Assembly: GCF_004357985.1 (NCBI RefSeq)
Contig: NZ_SMTF01000006.1
Location: forward strand, 1 to 64,000
Direction of reading: 5' to 3'
Origin: Luteimonas aestuarii
GTDB lineage: Bacteria; Pseudomonadota; Gammaproteobacteria; Xanthomonadales; Xanthomonadaceae
DNA: 64,000 nt
Shown here: positions 17,448-25,361 of the stretch, piece by piece
Layout: every line of letters begins with the position of its first letter
How positions within the stretch are numbered: the first letter of the stretch is position 1
Translations under genes and position numbers: made by a program
The notes under the pieces: generated by a model
Databases searched by the model: none
Seen by the model: the letters and a program-made list of their open reading frames with translations, nothing else
Told to the model about the DNA's origin: nothing

Positions 17448-18488
17448 TCAGGGCACGAACAGGAAGTAGTCGTGCGCGGCGCGTGCCAGCTGGGCGATGG
17501 TGCCGGCACGCGTGGCGGCCGGCGCATCCGACTGCACGAAGGCCACCACCACCACGTGGCCGCGCCCGTCCGGCAGCGTGATCACGCCGACGTCGTTGAC
17601 CATGTCGCCCACGGTGCCGGTCTTGTGCGCGACGGGCGTGTGCGGCGGCAGCGCGCCGCGCAGGCGGTCGCCGCCGGTGCGCGTGGCCTGCATGATCGCC
17701 TGCAGCAGCTGCGTGGAATCGGCCGAGAGCAGTTCGCCGCGCCAAAGCCGCGCCAGCAGCGTGGCCATGGCGCGCGCAGTGGCGGTGTCGCGTGGGTCGG
17801 CGTTGTAGGCGTCCATGTTGCGGCGACGTTCGTCGGCGTCGCGATCGCTCGCTGCGAGGGCGCCGTAACCTTCGGCATCCAGTGGCGTGGCCTGGGACGC
17901 GACGGCATCGCCGTAGTAATTGGCCAGCAGTTCCCAGATGTAGCGGTCCACGCGGATGCCGTCGATGCCCAGCGCGCGCATGCGCGCATCGACCGCGGCC
18001 GTGCCGCCGCCCAGGCGCAGCAGCAGGTCGGTGGCATTGTTGTCGCTGACGGTGATCATCATGTGCAGCAGGTCGCGCACGGTGATGGCCGAGCCGGGCG
18101 TGAGGTGCAGGTCCATCGGACCGCCCATCTGCGGATACACGTCGCCCGGCGCCAGCAGCACCTGCTGGGTGAGCGACAGAGTGCCTTCGTCGACCTGCTT
18201 GAGGATGTGCACGGCGACCGGCAGCTTCATGGTGCTGGCCATGGGGAACGCGCGGTCGCCGTCGACGAACACTGAGCGCCCGCTTTCGACATGGATCGCC
18301 GCCGCGCCGACGCTGCCACGCAGCTGGCCTGCCAGGCGCTCGGCTTCACGCTGCAGCGCGACCGGAGTAGCCGAGCTGCGTTCGCGCGCCTGCGACAGCG
18401 GCGCGGCCAGCAGCAGTGCGACCAGGGCAAGCGACGCGACGCGCTTGAGGCAAGGGAGGGAAGGGCGGCACAAGCTGATCATCGACAT
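17448..18488 (-). CDS. Class A beta-lactamase (subclass A2-like)
   Basis: This is a predicted exported serine beta-lactamase of 346 aa. The signal peptide spans about residues 1-35 (SLALVALLLAAPLSQA). The catalytic motifs are all present: S85-T-M-K88 (SxxK), S148-D-N150 (SDN) and K289-T-G-T292 (KTG). E220 in DADERRRNMDAY sits where the omega-loop general base (E166 in the standard numbering) is expected. The spacing fits PER-type subclass A2 enzymes better than TEM. The stretch VAHKTGTVGDMVNDVGVITLP is also A2-like. ATG 18488 begins a plausible signal peptide. Whether it confers resistance cannot be read from the sequence; no ampR-like regulator is adjacent. Confidence 0.88.
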   Translation of the reverse strand: MSMISLCRPSLPCLKRVASLALVALLLAAPLSQARERSSATPVALQREAERLAGQLRGSVGAAAIHVESGRSVFVDGDRAFPMASTMKLPVAVHILKQVDEGTLSLTQQVLLAPGDVYPQMGGPMDLHLTPGSAITVRDLLHMMITVSDNNATDLLLRLGGGTAAVDARMRALGIDGIRVDRYIWELLANYYGDAVASQATPLDAEGYGALAASDRDADERRRNMDAYNADPRDTATARAMATLLARLWRGELLSADSTQLLQAIMQATRTGGDRLRGALPPHTPVAHKTGTVGDMVNDVGVITLPDGRGHVVVVAFVQSDAPAATRAGTIAQLARAAHDYFLFVP

Positions 18489-18699
18489 GCGGGCTCCGGC
18501 GAGAGACATGCCGCGCGACGTCGCGCACGGCGGACGCGACCCATGGTACGCGTGTCGTGGCGGCAGGGAGGCATGGCGTCGTCGAGGACGCGGCGCAGGC
18601 ATGCCGATGACATCCGCGTCGGGCGCACCAGGGCAGGCCGCCGCCGAAGCCGCGGCGGGGATGCCAGGTCCGGTGGAGACGCGATCGCGTCAACAGGCC

Positions 18700-19113
18700 C
18701 TAGTGCGTGTCGCCGACATGCCGTGCGCACTGTCCGCGCGCGGTCGATTCGGTGACGCCGAAGAATGTATCAAACGTGGTGAGGGTTACCACGGACAGGT
18801 CGCTGCGATCGATGTCGATCTGGCTGCTGTACATGGCATCGCCGGCCTCGCCCGCGACGAGGGTGAGCCGGATGACATCGGGCAGCATTTGCTTCGCGTA
18901 GACCTGGCCACCACAGGCACGCTCCGCGGCACATGCCGCGTCCCGCGCGTACAGTTCAACCGCTGCCTGTTCCGTGGAATCGTCGAGGGCGGCGTGGATC
19001 CTCTGTTCCACGCCATCGTGTGTCGTTTGCACGCACTCCAGATGCGTCGTGCCCGCGGTGGACGGGACGGGAAACAACAAGGCGAGTGTGACGAGGGCCA
19101 ACGGACGCATCAT
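18700..19113 (-). CDS. Exported protein of unknown function (137 aa)
   Basis: I do not recognise this protein. It opens with a signal peptide (MMRPLALVTLALLFPVPSTAG). A small acidic domain follows with several Cys (HLECVQ, DAACAAERACGG, RGQCARH) that could form two disulfides in the periplasm. Two adjacent ATG codons (19110 and 19113) compete as the start. The stop lies 211 bp downstream of the beta-lactamase start region. The M28-peptidase stop is 25 bp upstream on the same strand, so the gene may be cotranscribed with the peptidase. Composition and codon use match the surroundings. Confidence 0.6.
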   Translation of the reverse strand: MMRPLALVTLALLFPVPSTAGTTHLECVQTTHDGVEQRIHAALDDSTEQAAVELYARDAACAAERACGGQVYAKQMLPDVIRLTLVAGEAGDAMYSSQIDIDRSDLSVVTLTTFDTFFGVTESTARGQCARHVGDTH

Positions 19114-19138
19114 GGCGTCTCCTCCTGCGTGAAGCGCA

Positions 19139-20866
19139 CTAGGGTTGCGGTGCCGGCACTGCCGCTGCAGCGGCGTCCGCGCCGAATGTCTTGCCGAAGA
19201 AATTCCCTTCGTTCCACGCCGGACGTTCCGGCGCGTCGCCGACGATGCGGCCGATGCCGGCGGCGATGCGCGCCATGCGTGCGGCGTCGTTGTAGTGGAT
19301 CGGCAGGTCGGCCCGGTCGCAGGGCTTGTGGTAGCAGTTGCGCAGGAACCACGCGACGGCAAGCTTCGGGTCCTGCGCGTCGTTCGCGGCGACCACGCCG
19401 CCGTCGAGGTAGACCGCCGGGATGCCGGCGCGCACGAACGCGAACTGGTCGCTGCGCACGAAGGCCACCTGTTCCGGGAACGGGTCGGCCGACACGGTGG
19501 CGTCGTGCGCGGCGGCAGCGTCTTCCACCACTTGCTTCAGCGTGGAATGTTCGGCGCCGATCGGCACCACGTCGGTGGTGGGCGCGGTCAACACCGGCAT
19601 GTCGATATTGAGGTTGCCGACCAGGCCCTCGCGCGGCACCGTGGGCCGGCGCACGAACCAGCGCGAACCCAGCAGGCCCTGTTCTTCGGCACCGACCGCC
19701 ATGAACAGCATCGAGCGCGCGGGGGGCGACGCCGCGGCATGCAGTTCGCGCGCCGCTTCCAGCACGATCGCGACCCCCAGCGCGTTGTCCAGCGCGCCGT
19801 TGTGGATCGCATCGCCGTCCACCGGTTCGCCGATGCCCATGTGGTCGAGGTGGGCGGTGTAGACGAAGTGTTCGCTCGACAGGGCGGCATCGCGGCCGGG
19901 CAGCCGGCCGATGACGTTGCGCGATTCGACGCGCCGGGTGGTCGCGCGCGCCGCAAGGGTCAACGTGCCCGGCAGGTCGAAGCCCTTGAGCGTGCCGGCG
20001 TCGGCCGCGGCGAACAGGTCGGCGCCGGTCCAGCCGGTGTCGGCGAACAGCAGGTCGACTGCGGTGACGTTGACGAAGGCGCCCGCCCGCACGCCGGGAG
20101 TGCCATCGACCACCGTGCCGTCGTCGTCGACCAGCACCATCGACGGCTTGTCGGCGGTCGCGCGGATCACGTCCCAGGGGATGCGCGCCGCGAAGGACGG
20201 CGTGGGGATCGCGATCCACGCCACCGCACCTCGCGCGGCGAGCGCCTCCGCGCGCGCGGCCTGCGAGGCGTAGTAGGCGCGCATGTCGTCGTCGAAATGC
20301 GCGGGCGCTTCGGGGAACGTGAGCACGATCTTGCCGCGCAGGTCCAGGCCGGCGAGGTCGTCGTGGCCCAGGTGCGGCGCGTGCACGCCGTGCGCCACGA
20401 ACACCGCGGGGGCTTCGATCTCGACGTCGGTTTCGGCGCCGCTGGCGCCGGACAGGAACTGGTCGAGGTAGGTGAGTTCGATCGTGCGGCCGCCACGGTG
20501 GATCGCCAAGCGTGCGCCCTCGGGCACGCGGGTGCTGGCCAGCATCGGGATGCGCTGGAACCAGGTGCCGTCGTCGCCCGCAGGCTGCAGGCCGATCTCG
20601 GCGAAGCGCGCGGCCACGTACGCCGCGGCGCGGTCGTAGCCGGGGGTGCCGGTCTCGCGCCCTTCCATCGCATCGTCGGCCAGCGCCAGCAGGTCGGCTT
20701 CGATGCGTTGGCCGGCGGCGGAGTCGTTCGGCGGTTTCGGCGTATCGGGGTGTGCTGCGCCGGCGGCGTCCGCGGAGGTGGTGTCATTGCCATCGCGCGT
20801 GCAGGCCGGCAGGGCGAGCATCAGGGCGAGTGCGATGGCGATCGGCGGGAACAGGAAGGGGCGCAC
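19139..20866 (-). CDS. M28-family zinc metallopeptidase, predicted lipoprotein
   Basis: This 575-residue aminopeptidase-type enzyme is predicted to be anchored in the cell envelope. A GTG at 20866 gives the N-terminus MRPFLFPPIAIALALMLALPAC, a lipoprotein signal with lipobox LPAC (Cys22). An ATG 25 codons into the longer open frame (about 20944) would precede it and lacks a signal. A protease-associated (PA)-type insertion lies in the first half (VFVAHGVHAPHLGHDDLAGL, LRGKIVLTF). The M28 catalytic core has TAHLDHMGIG (zinc His and Asp), GALDNALGVAIVLEAAR, AVGAEEQGLLGSR (Glu base and ligand), LNIDMP and NCYHKPCDRADLP (last His). The substrate is presumably peptides. Confidence 0.88.
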   Translation of the reverse strand: MRPFLFPPIAIALALMLALPACTRDGNDTTSADAAGAAHPDTPKPPNDSAAGQRIEADLLALADDAMEGRETGTPGYDRAAAYVAARFAEIGLQPAGDDGTWFQRIPMLASTRVPEGARLAIHRGGRTIELTYLDQFLSGASGAETDVEIEAPAVFVAHGVHAPHLGHDDLAGLDLRGKIVLTFPEAPAHFDDDMRAYYASQAARAEALAARGAVAWIAIPTPSFAARIPWDVIRATADKPSMVLVDDDGTVVDGTPGVRAGAFVNVTAVDLLFADTGWTGADLFAAADAGTLKGFDLPGTLTLAARATTRRVESRNVIGRLPGRDAALSSEHFVYTAHLDHMGIGEPVDGDAIHNGALDNALGVAIVLEAARELHAAASPPARSMLFMAVGAEEQGLLGSRWFVRRPTVPREGLVGNLNIDMPVLTAPTTDVVPIGAEHSTLKQVVEDAAAAHDATVSADPFPEQVAFVRSDQFAFVRAGIPAVYLDGGVVAANDAQDPKLAVAWFLRNCYHKPCDRADLPIHYNDAARMARIAAGIGRIVGDAPERPAWNEGNFFGKTFGADAAAAAVPAPQP

Positions 20867-20963
20867 GGCGGTTCCAGGGGCGGGGCGGGCCAAGACGCTA
20901 GCATCGGCACCTGGTGGCGGCAATGGATCGCGGCGGCCGTCCATCACGGATGCGGGCAGTGCG

Positions 20964-22031
20964 TCAGTCCTGCGTGTCGTCGTCGAACAGCGCCGCGATC
21001 CGCCGCGCCAGTGCATACGGACGCGGCGCGTTGCGATTGCTCAGCAACACCACTGTCAGCCGACGCTCGGGCCAGCGCAGCATCACGTTGCGGAAGCCGA
21101 TGGTTTCGCCGGAATGCCACAGCAGTCGCTGGCGGCCGGCACCGTGCACGCGGATGCCGTAGCCATACCCATCCACATCCGCTTCGCCGGTGGCGATGTG
21201 CGGGGTGAACGCTTGCGTGCGGGTCGCATCGCGAAGCAGGCGGTCGTCGTGCAGGGCGGCATCCCACCGCGCCAGTTCATCGATGGACGCATGGATGCCG
21301 CCATCGCCCAGCACCGCGCTGGTGGGGCTCTGGTCGGTGCGCAGCCAGCGGCCGTCCACCCGGCTGTGGCCGTAGGCGCGGTCGGCGACCACCGAGGCGC
21401 CTTCGACGAAGGCCACGGCACCCGCCATGTCCAGCGGCGCGAAGGTCCGCGCCTGCAGGAACGCCGGGAACGACAGGCCGGAAGCGCGTTCGACCACCAG
21501 CGCCAGCAGCGCATAGCCACTGTTGCTGTAGCGGTAGGCGCTGCCCGGCACGAAGTACAGGTGGTCTTGCGCTTCCAGCAGGCGCAACACGTCGGCATCG
21601 CGCAGCTGGCGGTCGAGGCCATCGGGCAGCAGGTCTTCGTAGTCGACCAGCCCCGACGCGTGCACCAGCGCGTGGTGCAGGGTGATGTCAGCGGTCGCGG
21701 GCGGCAGCGATGGCAACCAACGGCGCAGCGGATCGTCGAGCGACAGCGTGCCGTCTTCGGCCAGCAGCAGGACGGCGGTGGCGGTGAACTGCTTGCTGAC
21801 CGACGCCAGGCGGAAGCGCGTCGTGGGCGTGACCGCCACCGCGTTGTCGATGTCGGCCAGTCCGTAGCCCTTGCGCACGACGGTTGCGCCATCGCGGACC
21901 ACCAGCAGCGCGGCGCCGGGGCCGTCGCCGTCGTAGCCGGCCATCAGTGCATCGATACGATCCTGCATGGCGGGAACTCCGGTGGCGCAGGCCGACGACA
22001 GGCAACACAGCATGAGGATGAGCAGGCGCAT
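20964..22031 (-). CDS. Beta-lactamase-family (class C-like) serine hydrolase, predicted lipoprotein
   Basis: This 355-residue penicillin-binding/esterase-type enzyme has a lipoprotein signal (MRLLILMLCCLSSAC, lipobox SSAC). The catalytic triad elements are S77xxK80 (RLASVSKQF), the YSN motif in AYRYSNSGYALLALVVE, and HSGETIGF, which replaces KTG. The family includes esterases, DD-peptidases and class C enzymes. The HSGxT variant is more usual in esterase/EstB-like members than in true AmpC. ATG 22031 starts the signal; the frame is open upstream but with no family similarity. The neighbouring hydrolases suggest an envelope-turnover neighbourhood, but there is no operon evidence beyond strand. 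Confidence 0.82.
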   Translation of the reverse strand: MRLLILMLCCLSSACATGVPAMQDRIDALMAGYDGDGPGAALLVVRDGATVVRKGYGLADIDNAVAVTPTTRFRLASVSKQFTATAVLLLAEDGTLSLDDPLRRWLPSLPPATADITLHHALVHASGLVDYEDLLPDGLDRQLRDADVLRLLEAQDHLYFVPGSAYRYSNSGYALLALVVERASGLSFPAFLQARTFAPLDMAGAVAFVEGASVVADRAYGHSRVDGRWLRTDQSPTSAVLGDGGIHASIDELARWDAALHDDRLLRDATRTQAFTPHIATGEADVDGYGYGIRVHGAGRQRLLWHSGETIGFRNVMLRWPERRLTVVLLSNRNAPRPYALARRIAALFDDDTQD

Positions 22032-22083
22032 CGGCCGATTCTGGATCGGGTCGGCGTCGATGCGGTGCTGGAGGCCCGACGTT

Positions 22084-22872
22084 TCAATGCGCGGGCGGAT
22101 CGCGTGGCGGGAAGCGCAGCACCACGCCGCGCTCGTCATCGGCCGGCGTGCGATGCCACAGCACGGGCACATCGCGTGGCGACGGTGGCTCGAACTGGTC
22201 CTGCAGCTCGCGCGCGGCGGCTTCGGCTTCCTCTTCCTCGAGTTCCCAGCTGTACTTGCGCCGCGGCGGCACCGGATCGGCATGCCGGAACAACACTGCG
22301 CCCAGCAGGCCGCCCAGCGCGCCGCCCAGGTGCGACTGCCAGGACACGCCGGGCTCGTGCGGCAGCACGGTCAGCAGCATGCCGCCGTAGAAGAAGAACG
22401 CGATCATGCCGGCCGCGATCGACGGGCGGTCGCGACGCAGCAGCCCCAGCATGAACACCAGGAACATCAGCCCGTGGGTAACGCCGCTGGCGCCGAGATG
22501 GTGCGAACCGGCAACGCCCAGCAGCCATGCGCCCAGCCCCGACCCCAGCCACATCAGCGGCAACGCGCGCAGCGTGGCGCGCGGGTACACCGCCAGCGCC
22601 AGCGTGCCGAGGATCAGCAGCGCCGATCCGTTGGCTACGAGGTGCGCGGGCGATCCGTGCAGCAGCGGCGCAGTGAGCACCCCGAGCAGGCCCGGCCACG
22701 ACCACGGCGACACCGCGAACAGTCGCCAGTCGCCCATCGCCTGCAGGCCGAACACGATCACCAGCAGCAGCACGAAGGCGATGCTGGCCCGCAGCGCGCC
22801 GCTCAGCCGGCGCCGGTCGGCGGCGCGCTGGGCCTTGGGGTCGAGCGGCTCTTCGGGCATGTCCAGGTGCAT
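22084..22872 (-). CDS. Rhomboid family intramembrane serine protease
   Basis: This 262-residue intramembrane protease has six membrane segments between about residues 28 and 195. The catalytic Ser129 lies in HLGASGVTHGLMF (GxSG). The His181 partner is in WQSHLGGALGGLL. The L1-loop HLVANGSAL (77-85) carries the conserved His and Asn of the oxyanion environment. A charged C-terminal cytoplasmic tail (EEEEAEAAARELQDQFE) follows. ATG 22872 fits. The substrate is unknown. It lies between the serine hydrolase gene and the TerC gene, with small gaps (52 and 58 bp) on the same strand, so it may be read through from the riboswitch-controlled TerC transcript. Confidence 0.9.
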   Translation of the reverse strand: MHLDMPEEPLDPKAQRAADRRRLSGALRASIAFVLLLVIVFGLQAMGDWRLFAVSPWSWPGLLGVLTAPLLHGSPAHLVANGSALLILGTLALAVYPRATLRALPLMWLGSGLGAWLLGVAGSHHLGASGVTHGLMFLVFMLGLLRRDRPSIAAGMIAFFFYGGMLLTVLPHEPGVSWQSHLGGALGGLLGAVLFRHADPVPPRRKYSWELEEEEAEAAARELQDQFEPPSPRDVPVLWHRTPADDERGVVLRFPPRDPPAH

Positions 22873-22930
22873 GCCCGAGAGGATGGCGGCGAATTCCTGC
22901 GATGCAAGTGCGCCGTTGCGTGCCGCACGC

Positions 22931-23890
22931 TCAGGAGGTGGCAGGCGTACGCGGTGGCCGCGCCAGGCTCAACGCGATGGTGATGCCCAGCACCACCGCA
23001 ACGGCCGCGAGCGACCACGGCACCGGGATCTTGTACACGTCGATCAGCAGCATCTTGGCGCCGATCAGCACCAGCACGATCGCCAGCCCGTAGGGCAGCA
23101 GGTGGAAACGGTCGGCCAGGCCGGCGACCAGGAAGAACATCGCGCGCAGTCCCAGCACCGCGAACACGTTCGAGGTCAGCACGATGAACGGGTCGGTGGT
23201 GATGGCGAAGATCGCCGGGATCGAATCGACCGCGAAGATCACGTCGGTCACGCCGATCATCACCAGCACGATGAACAGCGGCGTGAACTTGCGGTGGCCG
23301 GGGCGGCCCAGCCACAGTGCGCTGCCGTGGTAGCGGCGCACGAAGGGCACGTGCGTGGTCATCCAGCGCAACAGCGGGTTCTTGTCGAGGTCGGGCTCCT
23401 GCCCGGCGGCGAACCACATCTTCACGCCGGTCAGCAGCAGGAACGCGCCGAATACGTACAGCATCCAGTGGAAGTTCGCGATCAGTGCGGCACCGGCGAA
23501 GATCAGGATCGCGCGCAGCACGATCGCCAGCAGGATCCCGATCACCAGCACCCGCTGGCGCTGTTCCTCGGGCACCGCGAAGTACGTCATCAGCATCAGG
23601 AACACGAAGATGTTGTCGACCGCCAGCGCCTTCTCGACCAGGTAGCCGGTCAGGAACTCCAGCCCGATGCGCCGCGCGTCCTCGGCACCGGCGGTTTCGG
23701 CGAGGTACCACCACAGCGCCAGGTTGAACAGCAGCGCCAGCGCCACCCAGCCCGCGCTCCACCATGCCGCTTCCTTGAACGTGACCTTGTGCGCGCCGCC
23801 GTGGCGCATCAGCACCAGGTCCACCGCCAGCGCCACCAGCACCAGGCCGGTGAAGCCGGCCCACAGCCAGGCGTTGCCTATCGTTTCCAT
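22931..23890 (-). CDS. TerC/Alx-family manganese exporter
   Basis: This 319-residue integral membrane protein of the TerC family has nine predicted membrane segments. It has the acidic family motifs VEKALAVDNIFVF and VIFAVDSIPAIFAITTD, which hold the metal-coordinating Asp residues. Members such as Alx export Mn2+ and relieve manganese or alkaline stress. The Mn role is supported here by a yybP-ykoY riboswitch directly upstream. ATG 23890 (METIGNAWLW) follows an SD-like GGAA at about 23896-23899; an earlier in-frame ATG would sit inside the hairpin of the leader. Downstream same-strand genes encode rhomboid and hydrolase proteins. Confidence 0.93.
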   Translation of the reverse strand: METIGNAWLWAGFTGLVLVALAVDLVLMRHGGAHKVTFKEAAWWSAGWVALALLFNLALWWYLAETAGAEDARRIGLEFLTGYLVEKALAVDNIFVFLMLMTYFAVPEEQRQRVLVIGILLAIVLRAILIFAGAALIANFHWMLYVFGAFLLLTGVKMWFAAGQEPDLDKNPLLRWMTTHVPFVRRYHGSALWLGRPGHRKFTPLFIVLVMIGVTDVIFAVDSIPAIFAITTDPFIVLTSNVFAVLGLRAMFFLVAGLADRFHLLPYGLAIVLVLIGAKMLLIDVYKIPVPWSLAAVAVVLGITIALSLARPPRTPATS

Positions 23891-23896
23891 CGCGTT

Positions 23897-23956
23897 TTCC
23901 GTGCATGCCAAAGGGGACGACCGCAGGAACCGGCGTCTTCGGACCGTTGCACGGAA
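23897..23956 (-). promoter_or_regulatory. Leader hairpin covering the ribosome-binding site of the TerC gene
   Basis: On the minus strand, TTCCGTGCA (23956-23948) and TGCACGGAA (23905-23897) are perfect 9-nt complements. The second arm ends 6 nt before the ATG and contains the CGGAA that would act as Shine-Dalgarno. Formation of the hairpin would mask translation initiation. It begins immediately after the aptamer, so it is the likely expression platform. Its switching mechanism is inferred. Confidence 0.55.
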
Positions 23957-23957
23957 T

Positions 23958-24090
23958 CCGGGGACATGCCTTCGCCATCGCGGCGAAGGTCTTGCTCACA
24001 ACCCGTGCCTGTCGCAAGCCGGGCTGCCGTGGGACCGGGGCATCGCTGCCCGAACTGACGGCCTTCACGCGTGGGAGCTACTCCCCTTCG
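23958..24090 (-). ncRNA. yybP-ykoY manganese riboswitch
   Basis: Read on the minus strand, the leader begins GAAGGGGAGTAGCTCC (from 24090), has CGTCAGTTCGGGCAGC in the middle, and then TGAGCAAGACCTTCGCC, GGCGAAGGCATG and TCCCC that closes the basal helix with the first GGGGA. GGGGAGUA, the CGUCA element and GAGCAAGACC are the invariant cores of the Mn2+-sensing yybP-ykoY aptamer. The GACCTTCGCC/GGCGAAGGC stem is 8-9 bp. The 5' end coincides with the transcription start expected from the promoter at 24097-24126. Target: the TerC-family exporter gene starting at 23890. Confidence 0.95.
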
Positions 24091-24096
24091 GCGCGC

Positions 24097-24126
24097 ATTC
24101 TGGGCGTGCGGGCACGACGCCGTCAA
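24097..24126 (-). promoter_or_regulatory. Sigma-70-like promoter for the riboswitch-TerC transcript
   Basis: Read on the minus strand, TTGACG (24126-24121) is a near-consensus minus-35. An 18-bp spacer separates it from CAGAAT (24102-24097), a 4 of 6 minus-10. Initiation about 7 nt downstream would be at 24090, exactly where the aptamer begins. The promoter lies within the 58 bp before the divergent methyltransferase start. Confidence 0.65.
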
Positions 24127-24147
24127 CGGGGCGGATAAACTGGGGCC

Positions 24148-25317
24148 ATGACCGAACCCCTGCCCATCGTCCGCCTGAAGAACGCCTGGCGGTCCAACCA
24201 TCCGTGGATCTTCCAGAAGCTGGTGGAGAAGCCGACCCCGCGGCCCAAGCCCGGCACCATCGTCGACATCGTGGGCGTGGATGGCGTGTGGATCGGCCGC
24301 GGCTTCTACAACGGCCACTCGCGCATCGCCGTGCGCATCCTCGAAACCGATCCGGACGTGGCCGTCGACGCCGCCTGGTTCGCGCGCAGGATCGCCGAGG
24401 CGGTGCGCCTGCGCCGCGAGGTGCTCGACCTCGACGCCACCACCAACGCCTGGCGCGTGGTGCACAGCGAGGGCGATGGCCTGAGCGGCCTGGTGGTGGA
24501 CCGTTACGACGACCTGCTGGTGGTGGGTTTTTTCAGCGCCGGCATGTTCCGCCACCGCGAATGGATCTACGGTGCGCTGCGCGAACAGTTCCCCGGCTGC
24601 CGCTTCCACGCCAGCGCCGACGAACACGTGCAGAAGCAGGAATCGTTCGACTTCCACGACACGCGCGGGACCGAGCCGGCGGAGATCGTCGAGCACGGCA
24701 TCCGCTTCCGTGCCGATCCCGCCGACGCGCACAAGACCGGCTTCTTCGCCGACCAGCGCGACAACCGCGAGTGGCTGTCGCACCGCTGCACCGGCAAGCG
24801 CGTGCTCGACCTGTGCTGCAACACCGGCGGCTTCGGCGTGTATGCGGCGGTGCGCGGCGCCAGTGAGGTGGTGGGCATCGACATCGACGATGCCGTGCTC
24901 GAGATCGCCAGGGGCAACGCGAAGCTCAACCACGTGCGCCCGCGCTTCGTGCAGGCCGACATCTTCCCGTGGCTGCGCGATGCCGCCAACAACGGCGAAC
25001 GATTCGACGTGGTGATCCTCGACCCGGCGAAGATGACGCGCGACCGCGACCAGGTCATTCCCGCGCTGAAGAAGTACCTCGACATGAACAAGCTGGCGCT
25101 GGGCGTGGTGAAGCCCGGCGGCCTGTTCGCCACGTTCTCGTGCACCGGCCTGGTCAGCGAGGAGCAGTTCCTCGACATGCTCCGCCGCGCGGCGTTCTAT
25201 TCCAACCGCACCGTGCAGATACTCAAGGTATCGGGCGCAGGCGCCGACCATCCGTTCCTGGCCCATGTGCAGGAATCGCGTTACCTCAAGGCGGTGTTCT
25301 GCCGCGTGCTGGATTGA
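24148..25317 (+). CDS. RlmI-type 23S rRNA (cytosine-5) methyltransferase
   Basis: This is a 389-residue S-adenosylmethionine-dependent methyltransferase of the RlmI/RlmK-L family, which methylates 23S rRNA (C1962 in E. coli RlmI). The N-terminal PUA domain (about 1-80, with LKNAWRSNHPWIFQKLVEK) is followed by the EEHI-like domain and the SAM domain. The latter has motif I VLDLCCNTGGFGVYAAVRGA, motif II GIDIDDAVLEIA and motif IV VVILDPAKMTRD. It ends with the Cys motif FATFSCTGLVSEEQF. The minus-10-like GATAAA (24134-24139) sits 8 bp before ATG 24148, so the mRNA may be nearly leaderless. The NHL-M23 gene follows with an overlap if its TTG start is used. Confidence 0.85.
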   Translation: MTEPLPIVRLKNAWRSNHPWIFQKLVEKPTPRPKPGTIVDIVGVDGVWIGRGFYNGHSRIAVRILETDPDVAVDAAWFARRIAEAVRLRREVLDLDATTNAWRVVHSEGDGLSGLVVDRYDDLLVVGFFSAGMFRHREWIYGALREQFPGCRFHASADEHVQKQESFDFHDTRGTEPAEIVEHGIRFRADPADAHKTGFFADQRDNREWLSHRCTGKRVLDLCCNTGGFGVYAAVRGASEVVGIDIDDAVLEIARGNAKLNHVRPRFVQADIFPWLRDAANNGERFDVVILDPAKMTRDRDQVIPALKKYLDMNKLALGVVKPGGLFATFSCTGLVSEEQFLDMLRRAAFYSNRTVQILKVSGAGADHPFLAHVQESRYLKAVFCRVLD

Positions 25318-25361
25318 ACCGCCGCGTCGCGCGCGCCGCGCGGCCGGGCACGCGGCGCGCC

